Positions 18,998 through 28,475 of a DNA stretch of 64,000 nt are shown one piece after another. The stretch is from Roseobacter sp. SK209-2-6. GTDB taxonomy: Bacteria; Pseudomonadota; Alphaproteobacteria; Rhodobacterales; Rhodobacteraceae. The notes beneath the pieces were generated by a model. That model was given only the letters and a program-made list of their open reading frames with translations. It searched no databases and was not told the DNA's origin. Every line of letters begins with the position of its first letter. Position 1 is the first letter of the stretch. The stretch spans positions 1 through 64,000 of the forward strand of contig NZ_AAYC01000011.1 of assembly GCF_000169455.1 (NCBI RefSeq), read 5' to 3'. The position numbers and the translations under genes are program-made.

Positions 18998-20557
18998 ATG
19001 CAGAAATTGATGTCGCGCGTCGCTGCGGCTGCCATGGCGGCAGCCCTGTCGACCGGCGCATTTGCGGAGACCTCCATCAAGGTGGCCTATGACGCGGATC
19101 CGGTCTCGCTGGATCCCTATGAGCAGCTGTCCGGCGGCACGCTGCAGCTGAGCCACATGGTCTTTGACCCGCTGGTGCGCTGGACCCAGGACCTGCAGTT
19201 CGAAGGCCGTCTGGCGGACAGCTGGGAGCAGGTCGACGCCACCACCATGCGTTTCCACCTGCGCAAGGGGATCAAGTTCCACTCGGGCAATGCCTTCACT
19301 GCAAAAGACGTTGACTGGACCTTTGACCGGATCAAGGAGAGCGCCGACTTCAAGGGCATCTTTGCCCCCTTCACCGATGTTGTCGTGGTGGATGACCACA
19401 CCATCGACCTGAAGACGGCCGAGCCCTTCCCGCTGGTTCTGCACACGGCGACCTATCTCTTTGCCATGGACAGCGCCTATTACTCCGGCACCACCGCTGA
19501 GGGCGCAGACAAATCCGAAATCGTCAAGCATGGCGACAGCTTTGCCTCGCGCAACATGTCCGGCACCGGCCCCTTTATCGTCACCGAGCGCGAGCAGGGC
19601 GTGAAAGTGGTCTTCGACCGCTATGACGGTTACTGGGACACCGCCTCGGCGGGCAATGTGGATGAGATCATCCTGACGCCGATCAAAGAAGACCCGACCC
19701 GTGTTGCGGCCCTGCTGTCCGGTGACGTGGATTTCATCGCGCCGGTGCCGCCCACCGACCTGAAGCGTGTTGAAGGTGCGGACGGCGTCAATCTGATCAC
19801 CATGCCAGGCACACGCATCATCACTTTCCAGATGAACCAGAACCGGGTTGAGGCCTTCAAGGACCCCAAGGTGCGCCTGGCGATCGACTATGCGATCAAC
19901 AACCAGGGCATCGTCGACCGCATCATGCGCGGCTTCGGTACCGTGGCAGGCCAGGCTTCCCCTGCGGGTTACCTGGGCTACAGCGGCGATTACGCACCGC
20001 GCTTTGATCTGGCCCGCGCCAAGGAGCTGATGTCTGAAGCAGGCTATGCCGATGGCTTCTCCGTCACCATGATGGCGCCGAACAACCGCTATGTGAACGA
20101 CGACAAGATCGCCCAAGCGGTGGCCTCTATGCTGAGCCAGATCAATATCACTGTGGATCTGCAGACCATGCCCAAGGCGCAGTACTGGCCGACCTTCGAC
20201 GAGCGCGCAGCAGATATGATGATGATCGGCTGGCACGCGGATACCGAAGACAGCGCCAACTTCCACCAGTTCCTGACAGCCTGCCCGAATGCCGACAACG
20301 GCAACGGCCAGTATAACTCCGGCAGCTTCTGCAATGAGGCCGCGGACAAGCTGATGGATGCGGCCAATACCGAGACCGATGTGGCCAAGCGCACCGAGGC
20401 GCTGCAGAAACTGGAAGGGATCCTCTATGATGAGGCGGCCTTTATCCCGCTGCATTGGCAGAACCTCGCTTGGGGCGCCAAGGACGGCATGAATGCGGGC
20501 GAGATCGTCAACGCGCTGAACTTCCCCTACTTTGGTGACCTGGTGGTCAGCGAGTAA
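18998..20557 (+). CDS. ABC transporter substrate-binding protein, family 5 (dipeptide/oligopeptide type)
   Basis: A 519-residue periplasmic binding protein. I chose the ATG at 18998, which follows CAGGGAG and gives a clean signal peptide (MQKLMSRVAAAAMAAALS, cut after AFA). The track upstream is not needed. The family-5 signature is present: DPVSLDPYEQLSGG, FDPLVRWTQDLQFEGRLADSW, and FHLRKGIKFHSGNAFTAKDV near residue 90, with the GTGPFIV motif central. Cognate permeases and ATPases follow. Family-5 proteins bind peptides, nickel, opines or other compounds, so the ligand is not settled. Confidence 0.93.
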   Translation: MQKLMSRVAAAAMAAALSTGAFAETSIKVAYDADPVSLDPYEQLSGGTLQLSHMVFDPLVRWTQDLQFEGRLADSWEQVDATTMRFHLRKGIKFHSGNAFTAKDVDWTFDRIKESADFKGIFAPFTDVVVVDDHTIDLKTAEPFPLVLHTATYLFAMDSAYYSGTTAEGADKSEIVKHGDSFASRNMSGTGPFIVTEREQGVKVVFDRYDGYWDTASAGNVDEIILTPIKEDPTRVAALLSGDVDFIAPVPPTDLKRVEGADGVNLITMPGTRIITFQMNQNRVEAFKDPKVRLAIDYAINNQGIVDRIMRGFGTVAGQASPAGYLGYSGDYAPRFDLARAKELMSEAGYADGFSVTMMAPNNRYVNDDKIAQAVASMLSQINITVDLQTMPKAQYWPTFDERAADMMMIGWHADTEDSANFHQFLTACPNADNGNGQYNSGSFCNEAADKLMDAANTETDVAKRTEALQKLEGILYDEAAFIPLHWQNLAWGAKDGMNAGEIVNALNFPYFGDLVVSE

Positions 20558-20604
20558 TCAAATCGCTTCCCGCCTTGGGAATTCCCCTTCCCAGGCGGTC
20601 AACT

Positions 20605-20633
20605 GGCGGGCGCAAAAGCTCTTTGCGCCCGCC
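20605..20633 (+). terminator. Strong intercistronic stem-loop after the binding-protein gene
   Basis: GGCGGGCGCAAA (20605-20616) pairs perfectly with TTTGCGCCCGCC (20622-20633) around a 5-base loop. A second, imperfect hairpin (CCGCCTTGGGAA with TTCCCAGGCGG) lies just upstream. No long T-run follows, so mRNA stabilisation or partial termination is likelier than a full stop. Confidence 0.65.
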
Positions 20634-20690
20634 TATTTCCCCTCTATGGCTTAACGGCCAGCAAGCTTTAATTTCCAGGGTGACCCATAG

Positions 20691-21671
20691 ATGTTTGCCT
20701 ATCTCGTGAAGCGAGCCATTCAGGCGGTAGCCGTGATGTTTGCGATTTCGCTGATCGCCTTTGCCATCCAGGGCAATCTCGGCGATCCGCTGCGCGAACT
20801 GGTTGGCCAGTCCGTCTCTGAAGAGGTGCGGCAGCAGCTGCGCGACGAGCTGGGGCTGAACGACCCGTTCCTCACCCAGTACCTGCGTTTTGTCGGCAAT
20901 GCGCTGCAGGGCGATCTGGGCACCTCTTACTTTTTCAAAGAACCCGCGCTTGAGGTCATTCTGAAGAAATTGCCCGCCACGCTGGAGCTGGTGCTGGGCG
21001 CCACGGTGATCATCATCGGATTTTCGGTGCCCCTGGGGGTATATACCGCAATCCGTCCCGATGCGGTGCTGTCGCGGGTGATCATGGCGCTGTCGATCCT
21101 TGGCATTTCCGTGCCGGTCTTCCTGACCGCGATCATGATGATCTTTGTCTTCTCGGTGGAATGGGGCTGGCTGCCCTCCTTCGGACGCGGCGATGTGGTC
21201 CATGTCTGGGGCTACTGGGAGACCAATTTCCTGTCGCTGGACGGCTGGGAGCATATCCTGCTGCCCTCTGTCGCCCTGGCCTCAATCATGCTGCCGCTCT
21301 TTGTGCGCCTGATCCGGGCTGAGATGATGGAGGTGCTGCAGAGCGAATATGTCCGCTACGCCAAGGCCAAGGGCATCGCGCCCTGGCGGATCTACTTTAT
21401 CCATGCGCTGAAAAACACGCTGCTGCCGGTCATTACCGTGGGCGGGGTGCAGATCGGCACCATGGTGGCCTATACCATCCTGACCGAGACGGTCTTTCAG
21501 TGGCCGGGCATGGGTTTCATGTTCCTGGAGGCGGTGAACCGCGTCGACACCCCCCTGATTGTGGCCTATCTCATCGTGGTTGGCTTTATCTTTGTGGTGA
21601 CCAATACCATCGTCGATCTGATCTACGGGCTGGTCAATCCCACCGTGAACATTGCGCGTATGGGGGCCTGA
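20691..21671 (+). CDS. ABC transporter permease (DppB family)
   Basis: A 326-residue inner-membrane permease with six hydrophobic segments and the DppB/OppB N-terminal shape (MFAYLVKRAIQAVAVMFAI). The EAA-loop that contacts the ATPase is seen as EYVRYAKAKGIAPWRI (E-A-A-like with conserved Gly). TETVFQWPGMGFMFLEAV near the C-terminus is characteristic of DppB. The gene ends 4 bases before the DppC start. Forms a heterodimer with DppC. Confidence 0.93.
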   Translation: MFAYLVKRAIQAVAVMFAISLIAFAIQGNLGDPLRELVGQSVSEEVRQQLRDELGLNDPFLTQYLRFVGNALQGDLGTSYFFKEPALEVILKKLPATLELVLGATVIIIGFSVPLGVYTAIRPDAVLSRVIMALSILGISVPVFLTAIMMIFVFSVEWGWLPSFGRGDVVHVWGYWETNFLSLDGWEHILLPSVALASIMLPLFVRLIRAEMMEVLQSEYVRYAKAKGIAPWRIYFIHALKNTLLPVITVGGVQIGTMVAYTILTETVFQWPGMGFMFLEAVNRVDTPLIVAYLIVVGFIFVVTNTIVDLIYGLVNPTVNIARMGA

Positions 21672-21675
21672 TCTG

Positions 21676-22620
21676 ATGAGCAGCTATATCGAAACCCCGA
21701 ACCAAAGCCGCCTGAACCGGATCTGGCAATCCCATATGGCCTACTCCTTCCGCCGCAACCCGGTGGCGGTGGTCTCTATGGCGGTCTTTCTGTTCATTGC
21801 GGTGACCTCTTTCCTGGCGCCTTTGATCGCACCTTACAATCCTTATGATCCGGCGCAGATCGACATCATGAATTCGGAATACCCGCCAGCCTGGGCCGAG
21901 GGTGCGCTGCCGGAGTTCCTTTTGGGAACCGATGATCAGGGCCGCGACCTTCTGTCGACCATCCTCTATGGCACCCGGCTGTCGATCATCATCGGGCTTT
22001 GTGCAGTCGGGCTGCAGGCCTTCCTCGGCATCTCGATCGGCCTGTTGGCGGGCTATATCGGCGGTCGACTCGACAGCCTCTTGATGCGGCTGGCGGATAT
22101 CCAGCTGTCGTTTTCGACCCTGATGGTGGCGATCATCTTCCTCGCCGTGACCCAGGCCTTGTTCGGCTCCGAGACCTTCAACCGCTATGCGATTTTCTTT
22201 CTGGTGGCGGTGATCGGGGTCGCCGAATGGCCGCAATATGCCCGCACCGTGCGCGCCACTGTGCTGGCAGAGAAGAAAAAAGAATATGTCGACAGCGCCC
22301 GGGTGCTGGGTTTTGGCCCCATGCGCATCATGGTGCGGCACATCCTGCCCAACTCGCTGTCGCCGATCTTTGTCATCTCGACCGTGCAGGTGGCCAATGC
22401 GATCATCTCAGAGGCCTCACTCTCCTTCCTGGGGCTCGGCATGCCGCCCAGCCAGCCCTCGCTCGGCTCGCTGATCTCCTCTGGCTTTGACTATATCTTC
22501 TCGGGCAGCTGGTGGATCACCGTCATCCCCGGCATTGTCCTGGTGGTGCTGGTTCTTGTCATCAACCTTTTGGGCGACTGGATGCGCGACGTCCTGAACC
22601 CGAAACTCTACAAGGGCTGA
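21676..22620 (+). CDS. ABC transporter permease (DppC family)
   Basis: A 314-residue permease. The start ATG at 21676 lies just after the DppB stop. The N-terminus carries the OppC_N-type region (SHMAYSFRRNPVAVVSMAVF), then FLLGTDDQGRDLLSTILYGTRLS, a hallmark of DppC, and the EAA-loop KKEYVDSARVLGFGPMRIM. ISEASLSFLGLGMPPSQPSLGS is another DppC signature. Pairs with the upstream permease. Confidence 0.93.
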   Translation: MSSYIETPNQSRLNRIWQSHMAYSFRRNPVAVVSMAVFLFIAVTSFLAPLIAPYNPYDPAQIDIMNSEYPPAWAEGALPEFLLGTDDQGRDLLSTILYGTRLSIIIGLCAVGLQAFLGISIGLLAGYIGGRLDSLLMRLADIQLSFSTLMVAIIFLAVTQALFGSETFNRYAIFFLVAVIGVAEWPQYARTVRATVLAEKKKEYVDSARVLGFGPMRIMVRHILPNSLSPIFVISTVQVANAIISEASLSFLGLGMPPSQPSLGSLISSGFDYIFSGSWWITVIPGIVLVVLVLVINLLGDWMRDVLNPKLYKG

Positions 22621-22625
22621 CTGCG

Positions 22626-23623
22626 ATGAGCCTCCTCTCTGTCCGTGACCTGACCGTGAAGTTCGCCATGCGCGAGCAGACCGTGACCGCGCTCAACGGG
22701 ATCTCCTTTGACCTGGCCAAAGGCGAGCGCCTGGGAATCGTCGGCGAGAGCGGTGCCGGCAAATCGATCACCGGCTTTGCCCTGATGAACCTGCTGAGCC
22801 GCCCGGGCTATATCGACAGCGGCGAGATCCTCTTTGAGGGCGACGACGTGGTGCAGATGAAGCCCAGGGCGCTGCAGGATATGCGCGGCAACCGCATGGC
22901 GATGATCTTTCAGGATCCGATGGTGACCCTGAACCCGGTCTTGACCATTGGCGAGCAAATGGTCGAGACACTGCGAGCGCACCGTCAGCTGTCGCGGGAA
23001 GAGGCGCGCCAAATCGCCATCCTGAAGCTGCGCGAGGTCTATATCCCCAGCCCCGAAGAGCGGCTGGAACAATACCCGCACGAACTTTCAGGCGGTATGC
23101 GCCAGCGCATCATCATCGCCATCGCCCTGCTGCTGGATCCGCAACTGATCATCGCGGATGAGCCGACCACGGCGCTGGATGTCACCATCCAGGCGGATAT
23201 CATGGAACTGATGCTGGAGCTGTGCCAGTCCAATCAGGTGAGCCTCATCCTGATCACCCATGACCTGGGCGTGGTCAGCCAGATGACCGAGCGCACCATG
23301 GTGATGTATGCCGGCCGCATCATCGAGACCGGCAGCACCCGCGCCATCATCAACGATCCGCAGCACCCTTATACCCAGGGGCTGATCAATGCGCTGCCGC
23401 AGCAGACCAAACCCGGTCAGCGGCTGAAGCAGATTCAGGGCACCATGCCTGCCTTGGGCCGCATCCCTGCAGGCTGCCCGTTCAATCCGCGCTGCGAATA
23501 TGCCACTGCCACCTGCCGCAGCCAGATCCCGCCGATGAGCCAGTTCGCCCAGGTGCAGGTGGCCTGCCATGAGGTGCAGCGGCTGCAATTCGAGGCTGAG
23601 GCCAACCGCAAGGAGGAACTGGC

Positions 23624-23627
<4 letters not shown>
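22626..23627 (+). CDS. ABC transporter ATP-binding protein (DppD family)
   Basis: A 333-residue ATPase. Walker A is GESGAGKS near residue 40, the ABC signature LSGGMRQR, Walker B LIIADEPTTALD, and the switch His in LITHDLGVV. The C-terminal oligopeptide-transporter extension has Cys-containing GCPFNPRCEYATATC. The ATG at 22626 lies 5 bases after the permease stop. It overlaps the partner ATPase by 4 bases. Confidence 0.94.
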
Positions 23628-24658
<1,031 letters not shown>

Positions 24659-24716
24659 TCTTTCCTTGAATGGCAGGCCCTTTTACAAAGGGATCAACTT
24701 GACGGGTTAAAAACAC

Positions 24717-25625
24717 GTGGAATTCAACTGGCTGAAAGATTTTATCGCTCTGGCGTCGTCGCGGAATTTCTCCCGCGCCGCGGAGGAGCGTTTTGTCAGC
24801 CAGCCAGCCTTTTCGCGCCGGATCCGGGCGCTGGAGAATGCCGTCGGGGTGCAGCTGATCAACCGCGAGACTCTGCCGCTTTCGCTGACCACCGCCGGAG
24901 AGATCTTTCTGGAGCAGTCCCATGTGATGCTGCGCACCCTGGATGAGACCATCGAGCGTTGCCAGGCGTTGGATGCAGAGGATGAGAATATCGTCCGACT
25001 TGCTGCCTCGCAGTCGATCTATACAACCTATTACAAGGCAGAGATCCTACCGCTGGTTGAGGCCTATGGGCTATCGCTGGATCTGAATTCGGTGTCCTGG
25101 CCCGCTGAAAAGTTCTCTATCATGCTGCAGCAGGGCCAGAGCGATGTGATCATCTCCTATTGGCATCCTTCTATGGGGTTTCTGTCGCCGCTCAGCGTGT
25201 CGCCCTATACTTCTTTGACCCTCGCCCGCGATATCATGGTGCCGGTGGCAAAGGCCAATCCGGATGGCTCGCCGCAGTTCCGGCTGGGCGAAAATGACAA
25301 GGCAAGGGTGCCGCTTTTGGCCTATGGCAGTGTTTCGGTGTTTCGACCTGTTGTGGAATCGATCCTGTCTGGCCGGATTGGCAGCGCCAATATCCTGCAG
25401 GTCAGCCAGAATGCGCTCTCCAGTACTGTAAAGGCAATGATCCTGGAGGGCTTTGGGCTGGGTTGGTTGCCGCAACGCATGTGCGAAGAAGAGCTGGAGA
25501 GCGGTGAGCTGGTGTTGGCTGGGGGCAAGCAATATTACAGCGAAATTGAGATCCGCGCCTACCGGGACCATAACAACAAAAAGCCCCGGCTAGAGAAGTT
25601 CTGGCAGGAGCTGGACGGCAATTAG
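24717..25625 (+). CDS. LysR-family regulator downstream of the dipeptide-type transporter
   Basis: A 302-residue LysR protein starting at GTG. The helix-turn-helix is in residues 1-60 (NWLKDFIALASSRNFSRAAEE, SQPAFSRRIRALENAVG). The effector-binding domain follows. It begins 58 bases after dppF in the same direction. It might regulate the transporter or an unlinked target. A weak ribosome site makes the exact start uncertain. Confidence 0.85.
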   Translation: MEFNWLKDFIALASSRNFSRAAEERFVSQPAFSRRIRALENAVGVQLINRETLPLSLTTAGEIFLEQSHVMLRTLDETIERCQALDAEDENIVRLAASQSIYTTYYKAEILPLVEAYGLSLDLNSVSWPAEKFSIMLQQGQSDVIISYWHPSMGFLSPLSVSPYTSLTLARDIMVPVAKANPDGSPQFRLGENDKARVPLLAYGSVSVFRPVVESILSGRIGSANILQVSQNALSSTVKAMILEGFGLGWLPQRMCEEELESGELVLAGGKQYYSEIEIRAYRDHNNKKPRLEKFWQELDGN

Positions 25626-25742
25626 CCCGTTTTGCTGCCTCGCATATCAAACCTTCTATCCCATAAGACGGTTTCTCAATTGGCTTCTGCCCAAGCAGGA
25701 TTTGGACCCTGCTTGGGAAAGTCGCGGCTCAACCTACCTTTT

Positions 25743-26957
25743 TTAGGCTGCGGCTTGCGCGCGTCGCCAGATCGGGAAAGGGTCTGGAAAATCCGGAAGC
25801 GTATCAGGGCCGATGGCTACGCTTGTGGGCACCAGGCAGCGATCCATCTTCTGTTTTAGACTGGGCCAATCAATGCCAGCACCGATAAAGACGATCTCCT
25901 GCCGTCTGTCGCCCCAAGGATCCTGCCAATGGGCCTGCATATAAGAACGCGCCGCGTCATGTGTCGGGCGTTGCGCCTCTGGCACTGCGGCCCACCAGGT
26001 CCCCAGGGGTTGAATGCCCGACAAAGCACCCGCCAAGGAAAACTCCGCAACCCAATCCGGCCGGGTTGCAATCCAGAAATGCCCCTTGGCGCGGATCACC
26101 CCCGGCAGATCCCCGTTGAGGACTTCAAGAATGCGTTCGGGTACAAAGGGGCGGCGCGCGCGGTAGACATAGGAGGCAATACCGTATTCTTCGGTCTCGG
26201 GTACATGATCGGCAAAACCATAAAGCTCCTTGGCCCACATTGGGTGCTCATGCGCCTTGTCAAAGTCAAACAACCCGGTATTCAGGATCTTCTCTGCCGG
26301 AACTTTTGAGTGGTTCGCTTCAATAATTTCAGCATCAGCGTTGAGGCTGCGGATGATCTGACGTGCTGCCTCCAACTTCTGAGGGCCCGCATCAGCAACT
26401 TTGTTGAGGATGACCACATCTGCGAACTCGATCTGGTCCGTCAGCAAATGAACCAGCGTTCGATCATCCTCTTCCCCCATGGTCTCACCACGATCTTGTA
26501 AAAAGTCATGGGAGGAAAAATCGTTCAACAGGTTCACCGCATCTACCACCGTCACCATAGTATCCAGGCGCGCCACATCGGACAGGCTGTTGCCAAGCTC
26601 GTCCCGGAAATCAAATGTTGTCGCCACGGGCAGGGGTTCAGAAATTCCGGTGGATTCGATCAGCAGATAGTCAAAGCGCCCCTCTCCGGCCAAGAGGCGT
26701 ACCTCCTCCAGCAGATCATCGCGCAGAGTACAGCAGATGCAGCCGTTAGACATTTCCACCAGTGTTTCATCTGTGCGGCTCAGCTCTGTATCCGCCCGCA
26801 CCAGATCCGCATCTATATTCACCTCGGACATGTCATTGACGATGACCGCCACGCGTTTCCCTTCGCGGTTGTTGAGAATATTGTTGAGAAGGGTGGTTTT
26901 ACCGGCGCCCAGGAAGCCAGACAGTACTGTTACTGGCAGGCGCGTATCTTTGTTCAT
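25743..26957 (-). CDS. CobW/ZigA-family GTP-dependent metallochaperone
   Basis: A 404-residue COG0523 G3E GTPase. Walker A is [10 protein letters not shown] (14-23), the metal-binding CxCC motif is NGCICC at residues 71-76, a Walker B-like IESTGISEP follows, and the guanine motif is NKVAD. A long C-terminal CobW_C domain is present, with WAEFS-like motifs. It is probably a zinc chaperone, since a Zur-like palindrome lies 27 bases upstream of the start. Members such as ZigA and ZNG1/Yeic-type deliver zinc under starvation. Cobalamin synthesis (CobW proper) is less likely, as no cob genes are near. Confidence 0.87.
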   Translation of the reverse strand: MNKDTRLPVTVLSGFLGAGKTTLLNNILNNREGKRVAVIVNDMSEVNIDADLVRADTELSRTDETLVEMSNGCICCTLRDDLLEEVRLLAGEGRFDYLLIESTGISEPLPVATTFDFRDELGNSLSDVARLDTMVTVVDAVNLLNDFSSHDFLQDRGETMGEEDDRTLVHLLTDQIEFADVVILNKVADAGPQKLEAARQIIRSLNADAEIIEANHSKVPAEKILNTGLFDFDKAHEHPMWAKELYGFADHVPETEEYGIASYVYRARRPFVPERILEVLNGDLPGVIRAKGHFWIATRPDWVAEFSLAGALSGIQPLGTWWAAVPEAQRPTHDAARSYMQAHWQDPWGDRRQEIVFIGAGIDWPSLKQKMDRCLVPTSVAIGPDTLPDFPDPFPIWRRAQAAA

Positions 26958-27365
26958 TTTGAAATCCTGTTTTGATGTTTAGTATGTTATAACGTAACAT
27001 TTACCAAAGGCAATACAGGAGCAAAACCCCAAGAGGCTTCGAAGCATGGCAAGCCGATTGGTCAAAGCACTAGAGACTATTCGGAGGCCGCTCCAGATCA
27101 ATTGGCTTCATTTGAGCTCTTCCTTTGCCAGGTCTGCCTTTACAGAAGTGAGCTCCGCCGCCCATTTTTTTGGCCAAGCGCCTATCGGTTTGAGCAGGTC
27201 TCCAACCATCCCCTCAATCTCTGTCTTTCACCCGCTCAACGCGCTACGCCGGGCAATTCAGAACCTCAGTTGCGAAATACTAGAAACTGTAGTTCGATCA
27301 GCCCCAACGGTCTGACCTGCCCCAAAAGCGACGGTCCCCGGCAAAGACGAACAAAGGACAGCGAG
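26958..27365. other. Intergenic region between the CobW gene and the LysR gene
   Basis: About 400 bases. It holds the Zur-like box at 26984-27000 for the minus-strand gene. The rest contains no credible gene, only short open frames without ribosome sites. It must also carry the promoter of the plus-strand LysR gene. Confidence 0.6.
26984..27000 (-). promoter_or_regulatory. Zur-like operator upstream of the CobW/ZigA gene
   Basis: ATGTTATAACGTAACAT is a near-perfect palindrome with outer arms ATGTTA and TAACAT. It closely resembles the zinc uptake regulator box of proteobacteria (GTTATA-x-TATAAC type). It sits 27 bases upstream of the metallochaperone start, in the promoter zone. This points to repression in zinc-replete cells. 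Confidence 0.7.
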
Positions 27366-28334
27366 ATGCAGCGCACAGATCTGAGCCTGAAATGGCTCGA
27401 AGTTTTCCAGCTCGCGGCCTCCTTGGGGTCAGCCCAAGCGGTGGCACGGGAAACCGGCCTGTCCATCAGCACGGTTTCTCACCATCTGCACCGGCTGGAA
27501 GATCAGCTTGGGGTCAGCCTTCTGGATCACAAGAAACGTCCGATGGTTTTGACCCCTGCCGGCAGTATCTTCCTCAAATATATCGAAGAGGCACTGGGTT
27601 TGATCCGCAAAGCCCAGGCAGAGGCCAGTTCTGGAAACCTCCATGAGGCGCGGCAATTGCGTCTGGGATTGATTGAAGATTTCGACAGTGAGATCGGGCC
27701 AGAACTGGCTGTCTATCTGGCCTCTCATATGCCCAAATGCAGCTTTACCCATCACACCCGCGCCAGCCATGATATCCTGGAGCTTCTGCGCAAGCGCCGG
27801 ATCGATATTGGCCTCGCCAACCGCCCCGGTGAAACTGTGCATGACCTGCAGGAAACGCCTTTCCTGCGGGATCCCTTTGTGCTGGCTCTGCCAGTGAATA
27901 CCCCCTTCGAGCCTGAGGACTTTCTTGCAGGCCAAACCAATTTGCCCTTCCTGCGTTACAGCACAGCCGAGATCATCAGCGGCCAGATCGAAACCCAGCT
28001 GCGGCGCCTGAAAATCGCGCTGCCGCAGCGGTTCGAAATCGAAAGCAACCAAACCCTGATGGCGATGGTGGCCTCCGGCAACGGTTGGGCCGTTACCACT
28101 CCGCTCTGTTACATGCGCGCCAAGAGGTTCCACCGGCAGGTCAAACTGCACCCATTTCCGGAAAAGAGCTTTGCCCGCCACCTTTCCATGTTCGCGACGC
28201 CGGAGTGCGCCAAGACCTCGCAGCAGATCGTACATAAGACCTTGCAGAATCTGGTCCTGAAACGCGCGCTCAAACCCGCGCTGGAAATGATGCCCTGGCT
28301 GCACGGGATGTTCGAACTCGATCCCTGCGACTGA
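27366..28334 (+). CDS. LysR-family regulator next to the dimethylglycine dehydrogenase-like gene
   Basis: A LysR-type regulator of about 322 residues. The start chosen is the ATG at 27366, where MQRTDLSLKWLEVFQLAAS opens the helix-turn-helix. The frame is open further upstream but that part carries no family similarity. The HTH includes GLSISTVSHHLHRLEDQLG. The effector domain follows to residue about 290. It is co-directional with the FAD/GcvT-domain enzyme 140 bases downstream, its likely target. Confidence 0.86.
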   Translation: MQRTDLSLKWLEVFQLAASLGSAQAVARETGLSISTVSHHLHRLEDQLGVSLLDHKKRPMVLTPAGSIFLKYIEEALGLIRKAQAEASSGNLHEARQLRLGLIEDFDSEIGPELAVYLASHMPKCSFTHHTRASHDILELLRKRRIDIGLANRPGETVHDLQETPFLRDPFVLALPVNTPFEPEDFLAGQTNLPFLRYSTAEIISGQIETQLRRLKIALPQRFEIESNQTLMAMVASGNGWAVTTPLCYMRAKRFHRQVKLHPFPEKSFARHLSMFATPECAKTSQQIVHKTLQNLVLKRALKPALEMMPWLHGMFELDPCD

Positions 28335-28475
28335 CTTCTCGCCTGGGCTTGTTTGAATCGGATCCGCAAATACTCGAAATGCACATCCTAATTTTTCGAA
28401 AGATTTTCGAAAGATTTGACCCCAGCCACCGCTTCCTGCCCTTGATGCGACATATCCAGGCGGGAGCGACTATTC

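Noticed and set aside
27046-27315. 89-codon plus-strand open frame upstream of the LysR gene
   Set aside because: No recognisable motif and no ribosome site. It probably arises from chance.
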